Shown: positions 1 to 17,868 of the stretch, in pieces
Layout: every line of letters begins with the position of its first letter
Position numbering within the stretch: position 1 is the first letter of the stretch
Assembly: GCA_963816435.1 (NCBI GenBank)
Contig: CAWFKS010000009.1
Location: 347,874-411,873 of the forward strand
Direction of reading: 5' to 3'
DNA: 64,000 nt
From: CAWFKS01 sp963816435
Lineage (GTDB): Bacteria; Pseudomonadota; Alphaproteobacteria; Rhizobiales; Rhizobiaceae
The notes under the pieces: generated by a model
Told to the model about the DNA's origin: nothing
What the model saw: the letters and a program-made list of their open reading frames with translations, nothing else
Database searches by the model: none
Made by a program: the position numbers and the translations under genes

Positions 1-781
1 TCCAGCAGCCGCAACTGGTAGAGGTTGCCGTCCATGTTGTGGAAGGACGTGATGCCGTGCCTCGCGGCGTATTCCAGTCCGCGCACCATCACCGCCTTGT
101 CGGCCGCCCATTCCTCGGCCGTCGGCTCGGTCGCCGGCTCGCCGCCGGTGGAAATGCCCAGCCGGATGCGCTCCTCGCCGGCAAGCGCGATGACCGGCCC
201 CATCGCCTCGCCCTCGCGCAGTTCGCCCTCGGCCAGGCCGTCGGCGCCCATCACCACCTCGTTGCCGGGCCCGACCTGTCGGCCGTTGCAGCAGCCCGGC
301 CATTTCCAGCGCCTTGGTGTTGGCCCACATCGTGTGATGGTCGGGCGCCACCAGCGCCAGCGGCCGGTCAGCGACGATGCGGTCGAGATGATGCCGCGTC
401 AGCGGCTCGTCCTTCGGAAAGGATGGTGTAGTCGGCGCCCTGCGCCATCAGCACCGCGGCATCCGGGTTGGCCGCGGCGAACGCCTTGACCTTCTTGTCC
501 AGCGCTTCGAAACCGTGGACGCCGAAGAGCTGGAGATGGCCGAGTTCGGCCGCGCCCATCAGCAGGTGCACGTGACTTTCGACGAAGCCCGGCACGACGG
601 AGTTGCCGCCGGCGTCGATCGACCCTGCGTGTCGGATCCTTTCAGCGCTTCGATGTCGGCGCGATCGCCGACCTGCAAGGATGCGGCCGTCTTTCACCGC
701 CAGCGCCTCGGCGCGCGGCGTGCCGTCGTCCATCGTCAGGATTTTCGCATTGACGACGACGAGATCGGCGACATTCGGCAT
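1..781 (-). CDS. Amidohydrolase family 3 (YtcJ-like), 3' end cut by the window edge
   Basis: This is the N-terminal part of a metal-dependent amidohydrolase; the reading frame runs off the left edge, so the C-terminal catalytic half is not seen. The start MPNVADLVVVNAKILTMDDG is typical of the family's small beta-sandwich, and GFVESHVHL supplies the first metal-binding HxH. Repaired sequence also shows DHHTMWANTKALEMAGLL, typical of YtcJ/AF_2072-type enzymes that hydrolyse amide, ester or carbamate bonds of unknown substrates. The coding frame is disturbed by single-base indels near 675 and 615 (a compensating pair), 415 and 285. It lies 160 nt downstream of the DUF2934 gene on the same strand, at the end of the glucan/trehalose run. 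The substrate cannot be assigned. Family assignment is firm; intactness is inferred. Confidence 0.75.
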
Positions 782-941
782 TTGGCACCCCTGCGAAGGC
801 GGCGGCGAAGGGCTCAGCACGCCCACCGCCGCCTGAATCGGAACGGGGCATTGTTGCACGGCGCCCATGGCGCGTGGCAACACAAATCGCCGGTTCGCCA
901 CCGCCGAGGCGCCCGACGAAAGCCAACGCGAGCGGGCGAAG

Positions 942-1191
942 CTACTTCTTGGTAGCCGCGCGCTTCGCCTTTGGCTTGGCCGCCTGCGTTTCCGGCGCTG
1001 CGGTGATGTCGGTGCTGGCCTTGCGGGTGCGCTTCTTCTTGGCCTCGCGGCGCGCCGGCAGAGCTTTCGCCCGGCGTCTCGCGCTCGGCCTGTTCCCAAT
1101 GCTCGCGCTCCTTGCCCTCGGGCCGGCCCTCGCGCTCCCAGATTTCGTAAGCTTTCTGCCTGACTTTTTCGTCCCTGCCGTCGATCATCAT
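942..1191 (-). CDS. DUF2934 small protein with lysine-rich tail
   Basis: This is a small basic protein of about 82 residues after repair. The N-terminal half (DEKVRQKAYEIWEREGRPEG followed by EHW and an acidic helix) is the DUF2934 domain, common in Rhizobiales and often found among stress genes; its biochemical function is unknown. The C-terminus, read after removing one extra base near 1066, is KKKRTRKASTDITAAPETQ and ends in a Lys/Ala-rich AATKK, a histone-H1-like tail. The start at 1191 is chosen because GGGAG sits just upstream, and a second ATG follows immediately. It lies 84 nt after treY on the same strand, but a candidate stress promoter at 1231-1255 suggests that it can be transcribed on its own. 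A nucleic-acid-associated role is only a guess from the tail. Confidence 0.75.
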
Positions 1192-1230
1192 GAGACTCCC
1201 TTCGCTCCCATGCGCAGTAACCCTGCTACC

Positions 1231-1255
1231 AACGTTCGACGCTAAACAATGTTCA
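1231..1255 (-). promoter_or_regulatory. Candidate EcfG/RpoE2-type promoter of the DUF2934 gene
   Basis: Read on the minus strand, TGAAC (1255-1251) is followed by 16 bases and then CGTT (1234-1231). The alphaproteobacterial general-stress sigma factor EcfG/RpoE2 recognises GGAAC with CGTT or GTT about 16-17 bases downstream, so this site has one mismatch in the -35 box and ideal spacing. The -10 element lies about 40 nt before the DUF2934 start. It is weaker than the pair at 24161-24225. Confidence 0.4.
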
Positions 1256-1275
1256 TGACCGCCAAACAATTTGTG

Positions 1276-3956
1276 TCAAATTGTTTCGATCTCCAAGTCC
1301 GAAAGCAGCGCCACCGGCCGGTCACCGAGCAAAGCCGCGACGGGCATCGGGGAAGCGAGTTCGAACTGCCGTCCGTCCAGCGCATCGAACAGCACCGTAC
1401 CCGCGAGATCGCCCGGCATTTCCAGCATCGTGTCGCCCCAGGCCTGGAACGGTATCGCGGGCCGGTCTTGCGCCAGCAACGCCATCGGCATTCGCGGCGC
1501 CAGCGCCAGCACAACGCCGTCCTGGTGACGGCGCAGGAAGGCCGCCACGTGCTCTTCCTTCGGGCCGCTCGCCGTCAGCGGCACGTAGTCGCCCTCGGCA
1601 AACACCGACGGACGTGCGGCGCGCAGACGTAGTCCGGACGCCACGAGGTACTGCTTGAAACTGCCGTCCGCGATGTTTTCCGGCGTCGGAGCGCGCGCCA
1701 CGTCCTTTCCGAGCTCACGCGCCAGCGCCGCGAAATCGACCGGACGCCGGTTGTCGGGATCGACGAGGCTGAGATCCAGCCGTTCCGCGCCCTGGTAGAT
1801 GTCGGGGATGCCGGGTGCAGCCAGCCGGATCAGCGTTTGCGACAGGCTGTTCAGCAGCCCCGCCCCAAGGAAAGGTTCGATGGTCGCGGCAAAATCGCGC
1901 AGGAACTCGGCATTGCCGGGGGAGACCAGCGCGGCCGCATAGTCCTGCACCGCCTTTTCGTAGTCCTCGTCGACCTCCGTCCACGCGGTGCGCAGCTTCG
2001 CCTCGCGCAGCGACTTTTCCACATAGCCTGCGAAGCGCGGCCGCAACGCTTCCAGCGTCGGTCGGTTCGCTTCCTTCCCAGACGCCGAGCAGCGCCTGGT
2101 AGAGCATCCATTCCGTTGCGGGTTCCGGCGCCGGTCCGCCGGGCAGCCGTCGCACGAGGTGAGCGTGCATGCGCCGCCAGCGCGAGACCGCCTCGCTCCA
2201 CAATTCCGGAGCTTCCGACAGCGCATAGAGCCGCGCGCGTGCGTCCTCGCCGCGCTTGGTGTCGTGGGTCGACCCGGCCGAAAGCCCGTGCGGCTGCAGC
2301 CGCGCCCGCTCCGCCATGGCCTCATGGAAATCCGCTCCCGTTCCGCCCGGCGCCAGCGGATCGCCGCCGACCTCGTTGAGCCCGATCAGCGCGTGATGGC
2401 GATAGAAGAACGTATCCTCGACCGCCTTCGCCATCACCGGTCCGGCAAGCTGCTGGAAGCGCATGCGCACCCACCACGCGTCGCCCGAGGCTTCCGACGG
2501 CAGGTTTTCGCCTTTCAGCACGTCGAACAGGAAGTCGAGCGCAATCGCGTCAACGCCGACGCTCTCACGCACCGCCTCGGCCGTTACCGCCAGCAGATGG
2601 CGATCTTGTTCGGACATCCCCGCCATCGTTCCGTATGTGCGATAGCGCGGGAAGGCGGTGACCAGTTCGATAAGCGCCGTGCGCACGGCGTGCCGATCGA
2701 GCTGCGGGGAGCCGGAAACCGCCTGCGCCACGCGCAGCACCCCCTTTACCAGCGCCTCGACCTCGCCGGCGAAATTCCTCGACGCCATCAGCCGCTTCGC
2801 CGCCTGGCGCCGTATCTCGGCAGGCTCGGCCTCGCCTGAAAGCTCCGCATAGGTGCGTGCAAGCTCCGCCACACCGTCGCCGTCGGTCAGAAGCGCGGCC
2901 GTGTCGGCGATGAACTCGTAGCCGGTGGTCCCCGCGACCGGCCATTCTTCCGGCAGGGTCTCGCCTGGCTCGACGATCTTTTCGACGACGATGTAGATGT
3001 CCTCGCCAGCCTTCTCGCGCAGCCGCTCCAGATACGCTCCCGGGTCGGCAAGTCCGTCGACATGGTCGATGCGCAGCCCGTCCACCCTGCCCTCGCGCAC
3101 CAGCTCCAGCGCCAGGCGGTGGACGTCGTCGAACACGGCGGGGTCCTCCACCCTCACCCCCGCCAGCCCGGTGATCTCGAAGAAGCGGCGATAGCTGAGA
3201 TGCCGGCTGGCCTCCTTCCAGAATACCAGCCGCCAAGGCTGCGCCTCGTGCACGCGGCGAAGAAGATCGTGGTCGCCCGAGATGTCGCGAAGCTTTTCGT
3301 CGAGGCGCCGGCGCGCTTCGGTATCGGTGAGCAGCTCCTTCACGTGCTGGTGGAACGCCGTGTCCGCTTCGGGCGCCGGCCGTCGCCGCCGCTTCGGCCA
3401 GGCGCTCCGCCAACTCGCCCTCGATCCCTTCCAGCACCAGCCCATAGGTCGCCGGGGTCAGCGGCAGCAGATTGTCGTAGTAGGCGAGCGTCAGCGCCCC
3501 TTCCTCGGCATCGGTCCTCAAAGAAAGCTCGCCCGCCGACAATGCCTCTTCGAACGGCTTGCCGAGCATCGCCAGCGTCAGGGGTTCGGCCCAGTCGATG
3601 TCGAAATGATGCGCGAACAGGCTTTGCTCGCCCCACTCCACGGCGCTGCGCCACCACGGGTTTTCGACGGAGGCCGCCATGTGGTTGGGCACGATGTCGA
3701 GGATCAGCCCGAGCCCGTGCGCCTTCAGAGCGTCGCTCAGCCGCATGAAGCCGTCGCGCCCGCCGAGCGCGGGGTCGAACCTGTTGTGGTCGGTGACGTC
3801 GTAGCCGTGCGTCGAGCCGTGCGTGGCCGCGAAGATCGGCGAGGCGTAGAGATGGCTGACGCCGAGCCGCTTCAGGTACGGCACCACCTCCACGGCGCGG
3901 TCGAACGTCATCCCGTCGCGAAACTGGATGCGGTAGGTGGCGCTCGGCAGGGTCAT
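1276..3956 (-). CDS. treY: Malto-oligosyltrehalose synthase TreY
   Basis: This GH13 enzyme isomerises the reducing-end alpha-1,4 bond of a maltodextrin to an alpha,alpha-1,1 bond, giving maltooligosyl trehalose, the substrate of TreZ. The N-terminus TYRIQFRDGMTFDRAVEVVP and LGVSHLYASPIFAATHGSTH are diagnostic of TreY. The catalytic regions DIVPNHMA, DGLRIDHVDGL (nucleophile Asp), VVEKIVEPGE (acid/base Glu) and STHDTKRGED are all present. Repaired length is about 892 residues, normal for the family. One extra base near 3370 and one near 2080 break the frame; both sides align with TreY. Its start overlaps the malQ stop (3953-3956, ATGA), so it is translated together with malQ. It is the seventh gene of the glucan/trehalose run. 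Confidence 0.93.
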
Positions 3957-5836
3957 CTGTGTCTCGGGCGCTCCGCCGCGACGGCCTTCGTAATGGCGAG
4001 AAACAGCGGGTGCCGCGGCAGTTCTTCAACCGGCACCGCCAGTTTCGGGCGCCAGTTCGGATACTCGTCGACAGTGCCGGGCAGGTTCGTGGGCTTTGCT
4101 TCGCCGACGAGATCTGCCAGCCGCACGCCGGCCAGCACGGAGGGCGTGCGCGCGACGAAGCGGTGCGCGGCGATGGCGAGTTGGCTGGGCATCGCGGAGC
4201 GGTCGTCGGGAATGGCGTCCTCCAGCGGTGCCAGATCCTCCGCCGTCATGGCGCCGCCCGACATCATCGCCCGGATCAGCGCGTCCCGCTTGTGGCGCCG
4301 GTCGGCTGCCTGGTGGGCGGCAGATTCGCGAGAGATAAGGCCGTTGTCGCGACGCAGGCTGACGTCGTCGCCGCGCCACCAGGCCCGCAGCGTCGGCAGG
4401 TCGTGGGTGGAAAGGCACGCCAGCGCCAGCCGCGGGTAGTCGCCCGGCCGCTTGAACCCGCCGTCCGCCTCCTCGAAATAGAGGATGCGGTAGGACAGGA
4501 TTCCCGACTGTGCCATCACCTCGCGGAATCCCGCGGGCACGTAGCCGAGATCCTCGCCGATCAGCACCGTGCCGTTTTCGGCGCAGAGTTCGCCGAGGAT
4601 CGAAAGCATCGTCTCGATCGGATAGCGCACATACGCGCCCGCCGACGCCGCCTCGCCCTGCGGCACGAAGAACAGCTGCCACAGCGACATGACGTGGTCG
4701 ATTCTCAGCGCCCCGGCATGGCGCATCGAGGCGGCAACCATCTCGCGATAGGGCTCGCAGTCCCGCTGCCTGAGCGCCAGCGGCGACATCGGCGTCAGCT
4801 GCCAGTTCTGCCCTTCTGCGGTGAAGAAATCCGGCGGCGCGCCGATCGCGACGCCACTGGCGTAGAGGTCCTGCCTGCTCCAGGTCGCAGACCCGTCGGG
4901 TGCGTCGCCGACGGCGAGGTCGAGATAGAGTCCGATCCGCATTCCACTCTTCAGCGCCGCGTCGCGCGCCGCGTCGAGCTGCGTCTCGGCCAGGAACTGC
5001 AGCCAGACGTGGAAGTCGATCTCGTCCGCGTTCTCTTTGGCGAACTCCGCCACCGCGGCCCCGTCGGGGTCGCGGAACTCTTCCGGCCAATCCTCCAGCC
5101 GCTGCCGTGGCCGGCCTCCACCATGGCGAAGGACAGCGCCTCGAACAGCGCGTGGCGGCGCAGCGCCTCGCCGCCGCGCTCGCGAAACGCCTCCAGCGCC
5201 TTGCCCGACGCCGCGTCCGCCTTGCCGTGACCGGCCTGCCAGATCGCACGCAGGGCGGCGAGCTTCACGGCGGCCACGCCGGCATAGTCGACCAGCGCCG
5301 TCTCGCGCAGCGGCTCGATGGCGTGGCGGTCGGCGAATTTCTCCTCGTAGCCGGGAACGCGGTCGACGGCGATATAGATGGGATTGAGAAACAGCCGGCT
5401 CGACGGCGAGAACGGGCTGCACTTCGTAGGCTCGGCCATGAACAGCGCGTGCATCGGGTTGATGCCGACGAAGTCGGCGCCCGTCTTCCCCGCCACCGCA
5501 CAGAACGCGGCGAGGTCGGCGAAATCGCCGATGCCCCAGTTGCGCGCCGAGCGCAGCTCGTAGACCTGCGCCGAGATGCCCCAGGCGCGATCGTGCTCCA
5601 GCCATTGCGGCAGGCCGCAGTGCCTGCCCTCGGCGGCGCGCATTTCCGGCGGATGGAGGCCCGGCCGCTTCCTCGAGGCTGCGGCGGATTTCCTCGTCGC
5701 TGCCGCAGGCGACGCCGAGCCCGGCAAGGATCGCCCGCTTGGTCGCCTCGGAAATGTAGTGCTCGCTGCCGTCGGGCGCGTAGTGCGACAGCGACAGGCC
5801 GTGGCGGCGGGCGAGTTCGTCGAGGTCACCGCTCAT
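3953..5836 (-). CDS. malQ: 4-alpha-glucanotransferase (amylomaltase), GH77
   Basis: MalQ transfers glucan chains between maltodextrins and releases glucose, which would recycle the short products left by GlgX, TreZ or GlgE. The C-terminal half has the GH77 signatures ALRIDHVMSLWQLFFVP (nucleophile Asp), GTVLIGEDLGYVP (acid/base Glu) and STHDLPTLRAWW. The middle carries WGIGDFADL and the family substrate-site stretch GINPMHALF. About 627 residues after repair. Indels near 5660 and 5105 put the central third in another frame; the protein reads cleanly across all three parts. Its start overlaps the treZ stop (5833-5836) and its stop overlaps the treY start. The long N-terminal domain places it with the larger proteobacterial MalQ proteins. 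Confidence 0.93.
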   Translation of the reverse strand: MSGDLDELARRHGLSLSHYAPDGSEHYISEATKRAILAGLGVACGSDEEIRRSLEEAAGPPSAGNARRRGQALRPAAMAGARSRLGHLGAGLRAALGAQLGHRRFRRPRRVLCGGGEDGRRLRRHQPDARAVHGRAYEVQPVLAVEPAVSQSHLYRRRPRSRLRGEIRRPPRHRAAARDGAGRLCRRGRREARRPACDLAGRSRQGGRGVGQGAGGVSRARRRGAAPPRAVRGAVLRHGGGRPRQRLEDWPEEFRDPDGAAVAEFAKENADEIDFHVWLQFLAETQLDAARDAALKSGMRIGLYLDLAVGDAPDGSATWSRQDLYASGVAIGAPPDFFTAEGQNWQLTPMSPLALRQRDCEPYREMVAASMRHAGALRIDHVMSLWQLFFVPQGEAASAGAYVRYPIETMLSILGELCAENGTVLIGEDLGYVPAGFREVMAQSGILSYRILYFEEADGGFKRPGDYPRLALACLSTHDLPTLRAWWRGDDVSLRRDNGLISRESAAHQAADRRHKRDALIRAMMSGGAMTAEDLAPLEDAIPDDRSAMPSQLAIAAHRFVARTPSVLAGVRLADLVGEAKPTNLPGTVDEYPNWRPKLAVPVEELPRHPLFLAITKAVAAERPRHR

Positions 5837-7653
5837 CGCGCACCACTCCCTTCCTCGACCACGGCGACGACGACCGCGTCCGGCGGCAGCACGCCGTCAC
5901 CGCCATCGGCCGACGAATACAGGATTTCGCCTTCGATCTGAGGCGCCTTGCGCGGTGCATCCGACAGGTTCGCCACCATCTGCAACGTCGCAACGTCCGC
6001 CTTCCACGCGACGGCGACAATGCCCTGCTCGGCTTCGAGCATCCGCCCGGCATGCCCGCCTATGCGCTTGATCAGCGGCACGATCCTGTCGGCGCGCAGT
6101 TGAAGCAGGCCGCGCACGAAGCCCGACCACTCCCGTCCCTCTTCGGAGGCGGCGAAATCCCAGTCGAGCTTCGACGCAAGGAAGGTCTCGCGCGCGTTGG
6201 GGTCCGGCACGTGTCCGCCCTCGAAGCCGGCGAACCCTGCGAATTCCTTGCGCCGTCCCTCGCGCACCGCGTCGGCCAGATCGCCCTGGAAATCGGTGAA
6301 GAACAGGAACGGCCGCCGCTCGCCGTATTCCTCGCCCATGAACAGAAGCGGGATGTGCGGAGACAGCAACAACATGGCCGTCAGCGCCCTCACCCGCTCG
6401 CGACCCGCAAGCGAGATCAGCCGTTCGCCGAGCGCGCGATTGCCGGTCTGGTCGTGGTTCTGGAGGAAATCGACGAAGGCGGCCGGCGGCAAATGCGTGC
6501 TCCGATGGCCGCGGGGCTTGCCGCTCATGCGGCGAATGGTCTCGCCCTGGTAGACGAAGCCCTCGGCCAGCGCCCGCGCCGAGCTTTGCCGGCGCGTCAT
6601 CGGCAAAGTCGGCGTAGTAGCCCTCGTCCTCGCCTGTCGCCACGACATGCGCGGCGTTGTGGAAGTCGTCGTTCCACTCGCCGGTGAACAGCGGCACGCC
6701 GCCCTTGGCGTCGCGCTCGTGCAGGCTGGTGATGTTGCGGCTGTCCTCGGTCGTCAGATGGATCTGCCGGTGCGGAAATTCCGAACGCACGCGTTTCGCC
6801 AGTTCCACCAGCATGTGAGCTTCGGAGAGTTCGTCCCTGATCTGGTCGATCGCGTCGAGCCGGAGCCCGTCGAGGTTGAATTCCTCCAGCCAGTAGAGCG
6901 CGTTCTCGATGAAGAAGCGCCGCACCGCGTCCTTCTCGTAGGCGATCGCCGGACCCCACGGCGTGTGCCGCTCGGGGTGGAAGAAGTCCCCGGCGTAGAG
7001 ACCGAGATAATTCCCGTCGGGACCGAAATGATTGTAGACGACATCGAGCAGCACCATCAGCCCGTGGCCGTGCGCGGCATCGATGAAGGCCTTCATGTCC
7101 TCCGGCGTGCCGTAAGCCTGGTGCGGCGCGTAGGGTAGAACGCCGTCATAGCCCCAGCCGCGATCGCCCGAGAACTGCGCCACCGGCATGATCTCGATTG
7201 CCGTCACGCCGAGGGCGGCGAGATCGGCGAGCCGTTCTTGCGCCGCCAGGAAGGTACCCTGCGGCGTGAACGTGCCGACATGCAGTTCGTAGATTACGGC
7301 TTCTTCCCAGGGCCGCCCGCGCCAGCCGGCGTTCTTCCAGCGATAGGCCGTCGGGTCGACGATCTCGGATTCGCCGTGCACCCCGTCCGGCTGGTAGCGG
7401 GAGGCGGGATCGGGAACCTCCAGCCCGTCCTGCAGCACGAAGGCATAGCGCGCGCCCGGCGACACGCCGTCGGCCATCAGCTCGAACCAGCCGTTGCCGA
7501 TCGCGCCCATCGGCGCATCCTCGCCGTCGAGCCGCAGCACCATGCGCTCGCAACCGGGCGCCCAGATGCGGAATCGCACCTCGCCCTCGCGCACGAATTC
7601 CGCGCCCCAGCTCTTCGGCATGTCGTGGAACTCGATCTTCTGCTCGGGTTGGC

Positions 7654-7657
<4 letters not shown>
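5833..7657 (-). CDS. treZ: Malto-oligosyltrehalose trehalohydrolase TreZ
   Basis: TreZ (GH13) cleaves free trehalose from the end of the maltooligosyl trehalose made by TreY. An N-terminal CBM48-like domain (VRFRIWAPGCERMVLRLDG) is followed by the barrel with LLDVVYNHFGPDGN, DGLRLDAIDQI (nucleophile Asp), HLTTEDSRN (Glu) and FLQNHDQTGNRALG. VIYELHVGTFTPQGTF and GWGYDGVLPYAPHQAYG are typical of TreZ. About 607 residues after removing one extra base near 6590. The start ATG at 7657 overlaps the glgX stop, and the stop overlaps the malQ start, indicating translational coupling. Placing treZ and treY on either side of malQ is somewhat unusual, since treY and treZ are more often direct neighbours. 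Confidence 0.94.
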
Positions 7658-9741
<2,084 letters not shown>

Positions 9742-9822
9742 CTAGCGCCCTTCGTGGCTGCCGGCAAAGCTAGAGGCCGGACGATGCCTGGTTGGAGAGA
9801 TGTTGGAGCAGCATCGAGACTT

Positions 9823-9838
9823 CCCGGTCATGACCGGG
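9823..9838. repeat. 16-bp perfect palindrome in the glgB-glgX gap
   Basis: CCCGGTCATGACCGGG is a perfect 16-bp palindrome about 82-98 nt upstream of the glgX start. It is the only conspicuous symmetric element in the 194-nt gap between glgB and glgX. It could be an operator or a short RNA hairpin; nothing else supports either role, and chance is possible at this GC content. Confidence 0.3.
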
Positions 9839-9935
9839 CCGCCTCCTGCCGCGATTGCATCAAACGGAGCCCGCGCCGAAAGGTTGCTGTGCGGTCCTGC
9901 CGGGAAGCAGAAAAACATCGGCGCGGCCCGTCGGC

Positions 9936-12155
9936 CTAGCTGATCCGGCGCGGCGCCAGCACGATGGTGGCGAGCGGAGGCAGCCTCAGCCGCAACGAAT
10001 ACGGTCGGCCGTGGTTGCCGACCTCCTCCGCCCTCAGCCCGTCGCCGTTGGCCACGCCCGATCCGCCGTATTCCTCGGCGTCGGTGTTGAGAACCTCGTC
10101 CCATTCGCCGCCGAGCGGCGCGCCGACGCGATAGTCCTCGCGCACCACCGGCGTCATGTTGGAGACGACGATCACCGGCGGCTCGTCTCCGCGCGCGCGC
10201 CGCAGGAACGAGAAGACGCTGTTTTCGACGTCGCCGCCCTCGATCCATTCGAACCCCTGCTGGTCGCAGTCGAGCTCGTAGAGAGCCGGCGTGTCGCGGT
10301 AGAGGCGATTGAGGTCGCGCACCAGCGACTGCATGCCCTTGTGCGACGGGTCGTCGAGCAGGTGCCAGTCGAGCGAATGGTCGTGGTTCCACTCACGCTC
10401 CTGCGCGAACTCGCCGCCCATGAACAGCAGCTTCTTGCCGGGATGGGTCCACATGAAGCCGAAATAGGCGCGCAGATTGGCGAATTTCTGCCAGCGGTCG
10501 CCCGGCATCTTGCCGATCAGCGAGCCCTTGCCGTGCACCACCTCGTCGTGGCTGAGCGGCAGCACGAAGTTTTCCGAAAACGCGTAGTGGATGCCGAACG
10601 TCATCTCCCCGTGATGGTATTTCCGGTTGATCGGATCTTCGCTCATGTAGCTGAGCGTGTCGTGCATCCAGCCCATGTTCCACTTGTAGTTGAAGCCGAG
10701 CCCGCCGTCGCTGACGGGGCGGCTGACGCCCGGCCATGCCGTCGATTCCTCGGCGATCGTCAGGGCGCCGCCGTGGAGTTCGCCGATGCGGCTGTTGGTA
10801 TTGCGCAGGAACTCGATGGCGTCGAGGTTCTCGTTGCCGCCATAGCGGTTTGGAATCCATTCGCCGGGATTGCGGCTGTAGTCGAGATACAGCATCGAGG
10901 CGACGGCATCGACGCGCAGCGCGTCGATATGGAACTGGTCCAGCCAGTAGAGCGCGCTTGCCTGCAGGAAGTTGGCCACCTCCGTGCGCCCGAAATTGTA
11001 GATCAGCGTGTTCCAGTCCTTGTGGAAGCCGAGCCGCGGATCCTCGTGCTCGTAGAGCGCCGTGCCGTCGAAGCGCACGAGCCCGTGCGCGTCGGACGGG
11101 AAATGGGCCGGCACCCAGTCGAGGATGACGCCGATGCCGGCCCGGTGCAGCCGGTCGACGAAGCGCGCGAAGGCTTCGGGCGGGCCGAAGCGGCTGGTCG
11201 GCGCGAACATGCCGAGCGGCTGGTAGCCCCACGAGCCCGAGAACGGATGCTCGGTGATCGGCAGCAGCTCGACATGCGTGAAGCCCATCTCCTCAATGTA
11301 GGGAACGAGGAGTTCGGCGAGCGTGTCGTAGTCGAGCATCTGGTCGTCGCCGGTGCGGCGCCAGCTGCCCAGATGCATCTCGTAGATCGAGACCGGCGAC
11401 GACACGTCCTGGCGCTGGCCGCGCGCGCCCATCCAGGCGGTGTCGCTCCATTGATGGGTGGGAAGCCCGCTCACCCGCGAGGCGGTTGCCGGCGGCTGCT
11501 CCTGCGCGAACGCCACCGGGTCGGCCTTCAGCGGCAGCACGTCTCCGTGCACGCCGACGATCTCGTATTTGTAGGTCGACCGGGTTCCAGGCCGGGCACG
11601 AACAGCTCCCACAGCCCGCCGCCGTAGCGCTTGCGCATCGGATTGCGGCGGCCGTCCCAGGCATTGAAGTCGCCGACGACGCTGACGCGCCGCGCGTTCG
11701 GCGCCCACACCGCGAAGGCGACGCCGGCTGCACCCTCGTGCTCGGTCGGATGCGCGCCGAGCCGGCGGTAGAGCTGCAGGTGACGCCCTTCGGCCAGCAG
11801 ATACTCGTCGAGTTCGCCGAGCACCGGACCGAAGCGGTAGGGATCGTCGACTTCCCACCGGTCGCTGCCGGTGGACTTCTCGAGCCGGTAGGCGAAAGCG
11901 TTCCTTGCGGTCGTTGAGCTTGACGGAAAAGAACCCTTCCGGATGGACGCGGTCGAGGGAGGCGATCCGCCGGCCGCTGTCGGCGTCCAGCAGCGCCACT
12001 TCCGCGGCCTCCGGCGCGAACACGTTGACGACCACCGGCTCGCCGTCGCCGCCCTGCATTCCGAGCACGACGAACGGGTTGCCGTGGCGTCCCCTGATGA
12101 TCGCCTCGATGTCGGATGCGTGCGGTCCGGGCCCGGGAGGCGCCGCGTCCGCCAT
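9936..12155 (-). CDS. glgB: 1,4-alpha-glucan branching enzyme GlgB
   Basis: GlgB cuts an alpha-1,4 chain and re-attaches it by an alpha-1,6 bond, branching the linear glucan made by GlgE. The N-terminal region (DIEAIIRGRHGNPFVVLGMQ) and the CBM48 domain with FAVWAPNARRVSVVGDFNAW are followed by GVILDWVPAHFPSDAHGL, DALRVDAVASMLYLDY, LTIAEESTAWPGV and LPLSHDEVVHGKGSL, all GlgB-specific. About 739 residues. Indels near 11890 and 11580 displace part of the N-terminal region; both edges match the family. I chose ATG 12155, as in typical GlgB proteins; a TTG at 12176 that overlaps the treS stop is an alternative. It sits directly after the treS-maltokinase gene. Confidence 0.93.
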   Translation of the reverse strand: MADAAPPGPGPHASDIEAIIRGRHGNPFVVLGMQGGDGEPVVVNVFAPEAAEVALLDADSGRRIASLDRVHPEGFFSVKLNDRKERFRLPAREVHRQRPVGSRRSLPLRSGARRTRRVSAGRRASPAALPPARRASDRARGCSRRRLRGVGAERAARQRRRRLQCLGRPPQSDAQALRRRAVGAVRARPGTRSTYKYEIVGVHGDVLPLKADPVAFAQEQPPATASRVSGLPTHQWSDTAWMGARGQRQDVSSPVSIYEMHLGSWRRTGDDQMLDYDTLAELLVPYIEEMGFTHVELLPITEHPFSGSWGYQPLGMFAPTSRFGPPEAFARFVDRLHRAGIGVILDWVPAHFPSDAHGLVRFDGTALYEHEDPRLGFHKDWNTLIYNFGRTEVANFLQASALYWLDQFHIDALRVDAVASMLYLDYSRNPGEWIPNRYGGNENLDAIEFLRNTNSRIGELHGGALTIAEESTAWPGVSRPVSDGGLGFNYKWNMGWMHDTLSYMSEDPINRKYHHGEMTFGIHYAFSENFVLPLSHDEVVHGKGSLIGKMPGDRWQKFANLRAYFGFMWTHPGKKLLFMGGEFAQEREWNHDHSLDWHLLDDPSHKGMQSLVRDLNRLYRDTPALYELDCDQQGFEWIEGGDVENSVFSFLRRARGDEPPVIVVSNMTPVVREDYRVGAPLGGEWDEVLNTDAEEYGGSGVANGDGLRAEEVGNHGRPYSLRLRLPPLATIVLAPRRIS

Positions 12156-12168
12156 GGCATTTGTCGGG

Positions 12169-17591
<5,423 letters not shown>

Positions 17592-17868
17592 TCCGCTCTC
17601 TCTCCTCGCCAGGTAACAAAAGTCGCCGCCCCGGGGATTGGTTCCCCGACAGCCCGTATCGAAGGAGCATCGACCGGGCCTCACGGCGTTCGGAAGCTTC
17701 CCTTACGGTTGGGGCAGCCGGGCTGAGTTGTCAACGCCACCGTGATCGATCGGCGCGATGCACTTTGACATGGAACAATGTCGGCCGGCCGGGGAGTTTG
17801 CGTAGGCTGTGCCACGGTCCGGCGTGGCGCTCGCGCGACCAGCGCATCCGGACGGGAGGAACTTCAAC

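Noticed and set aside
17772..17798. GGAAC-type promoter for the 87-aa gene
   Set aside because: GGAAC is present, but the TT of the -10 element follows after 20 bases, longer than the 18-19 of accepted sites; noted only as a weak possibility.
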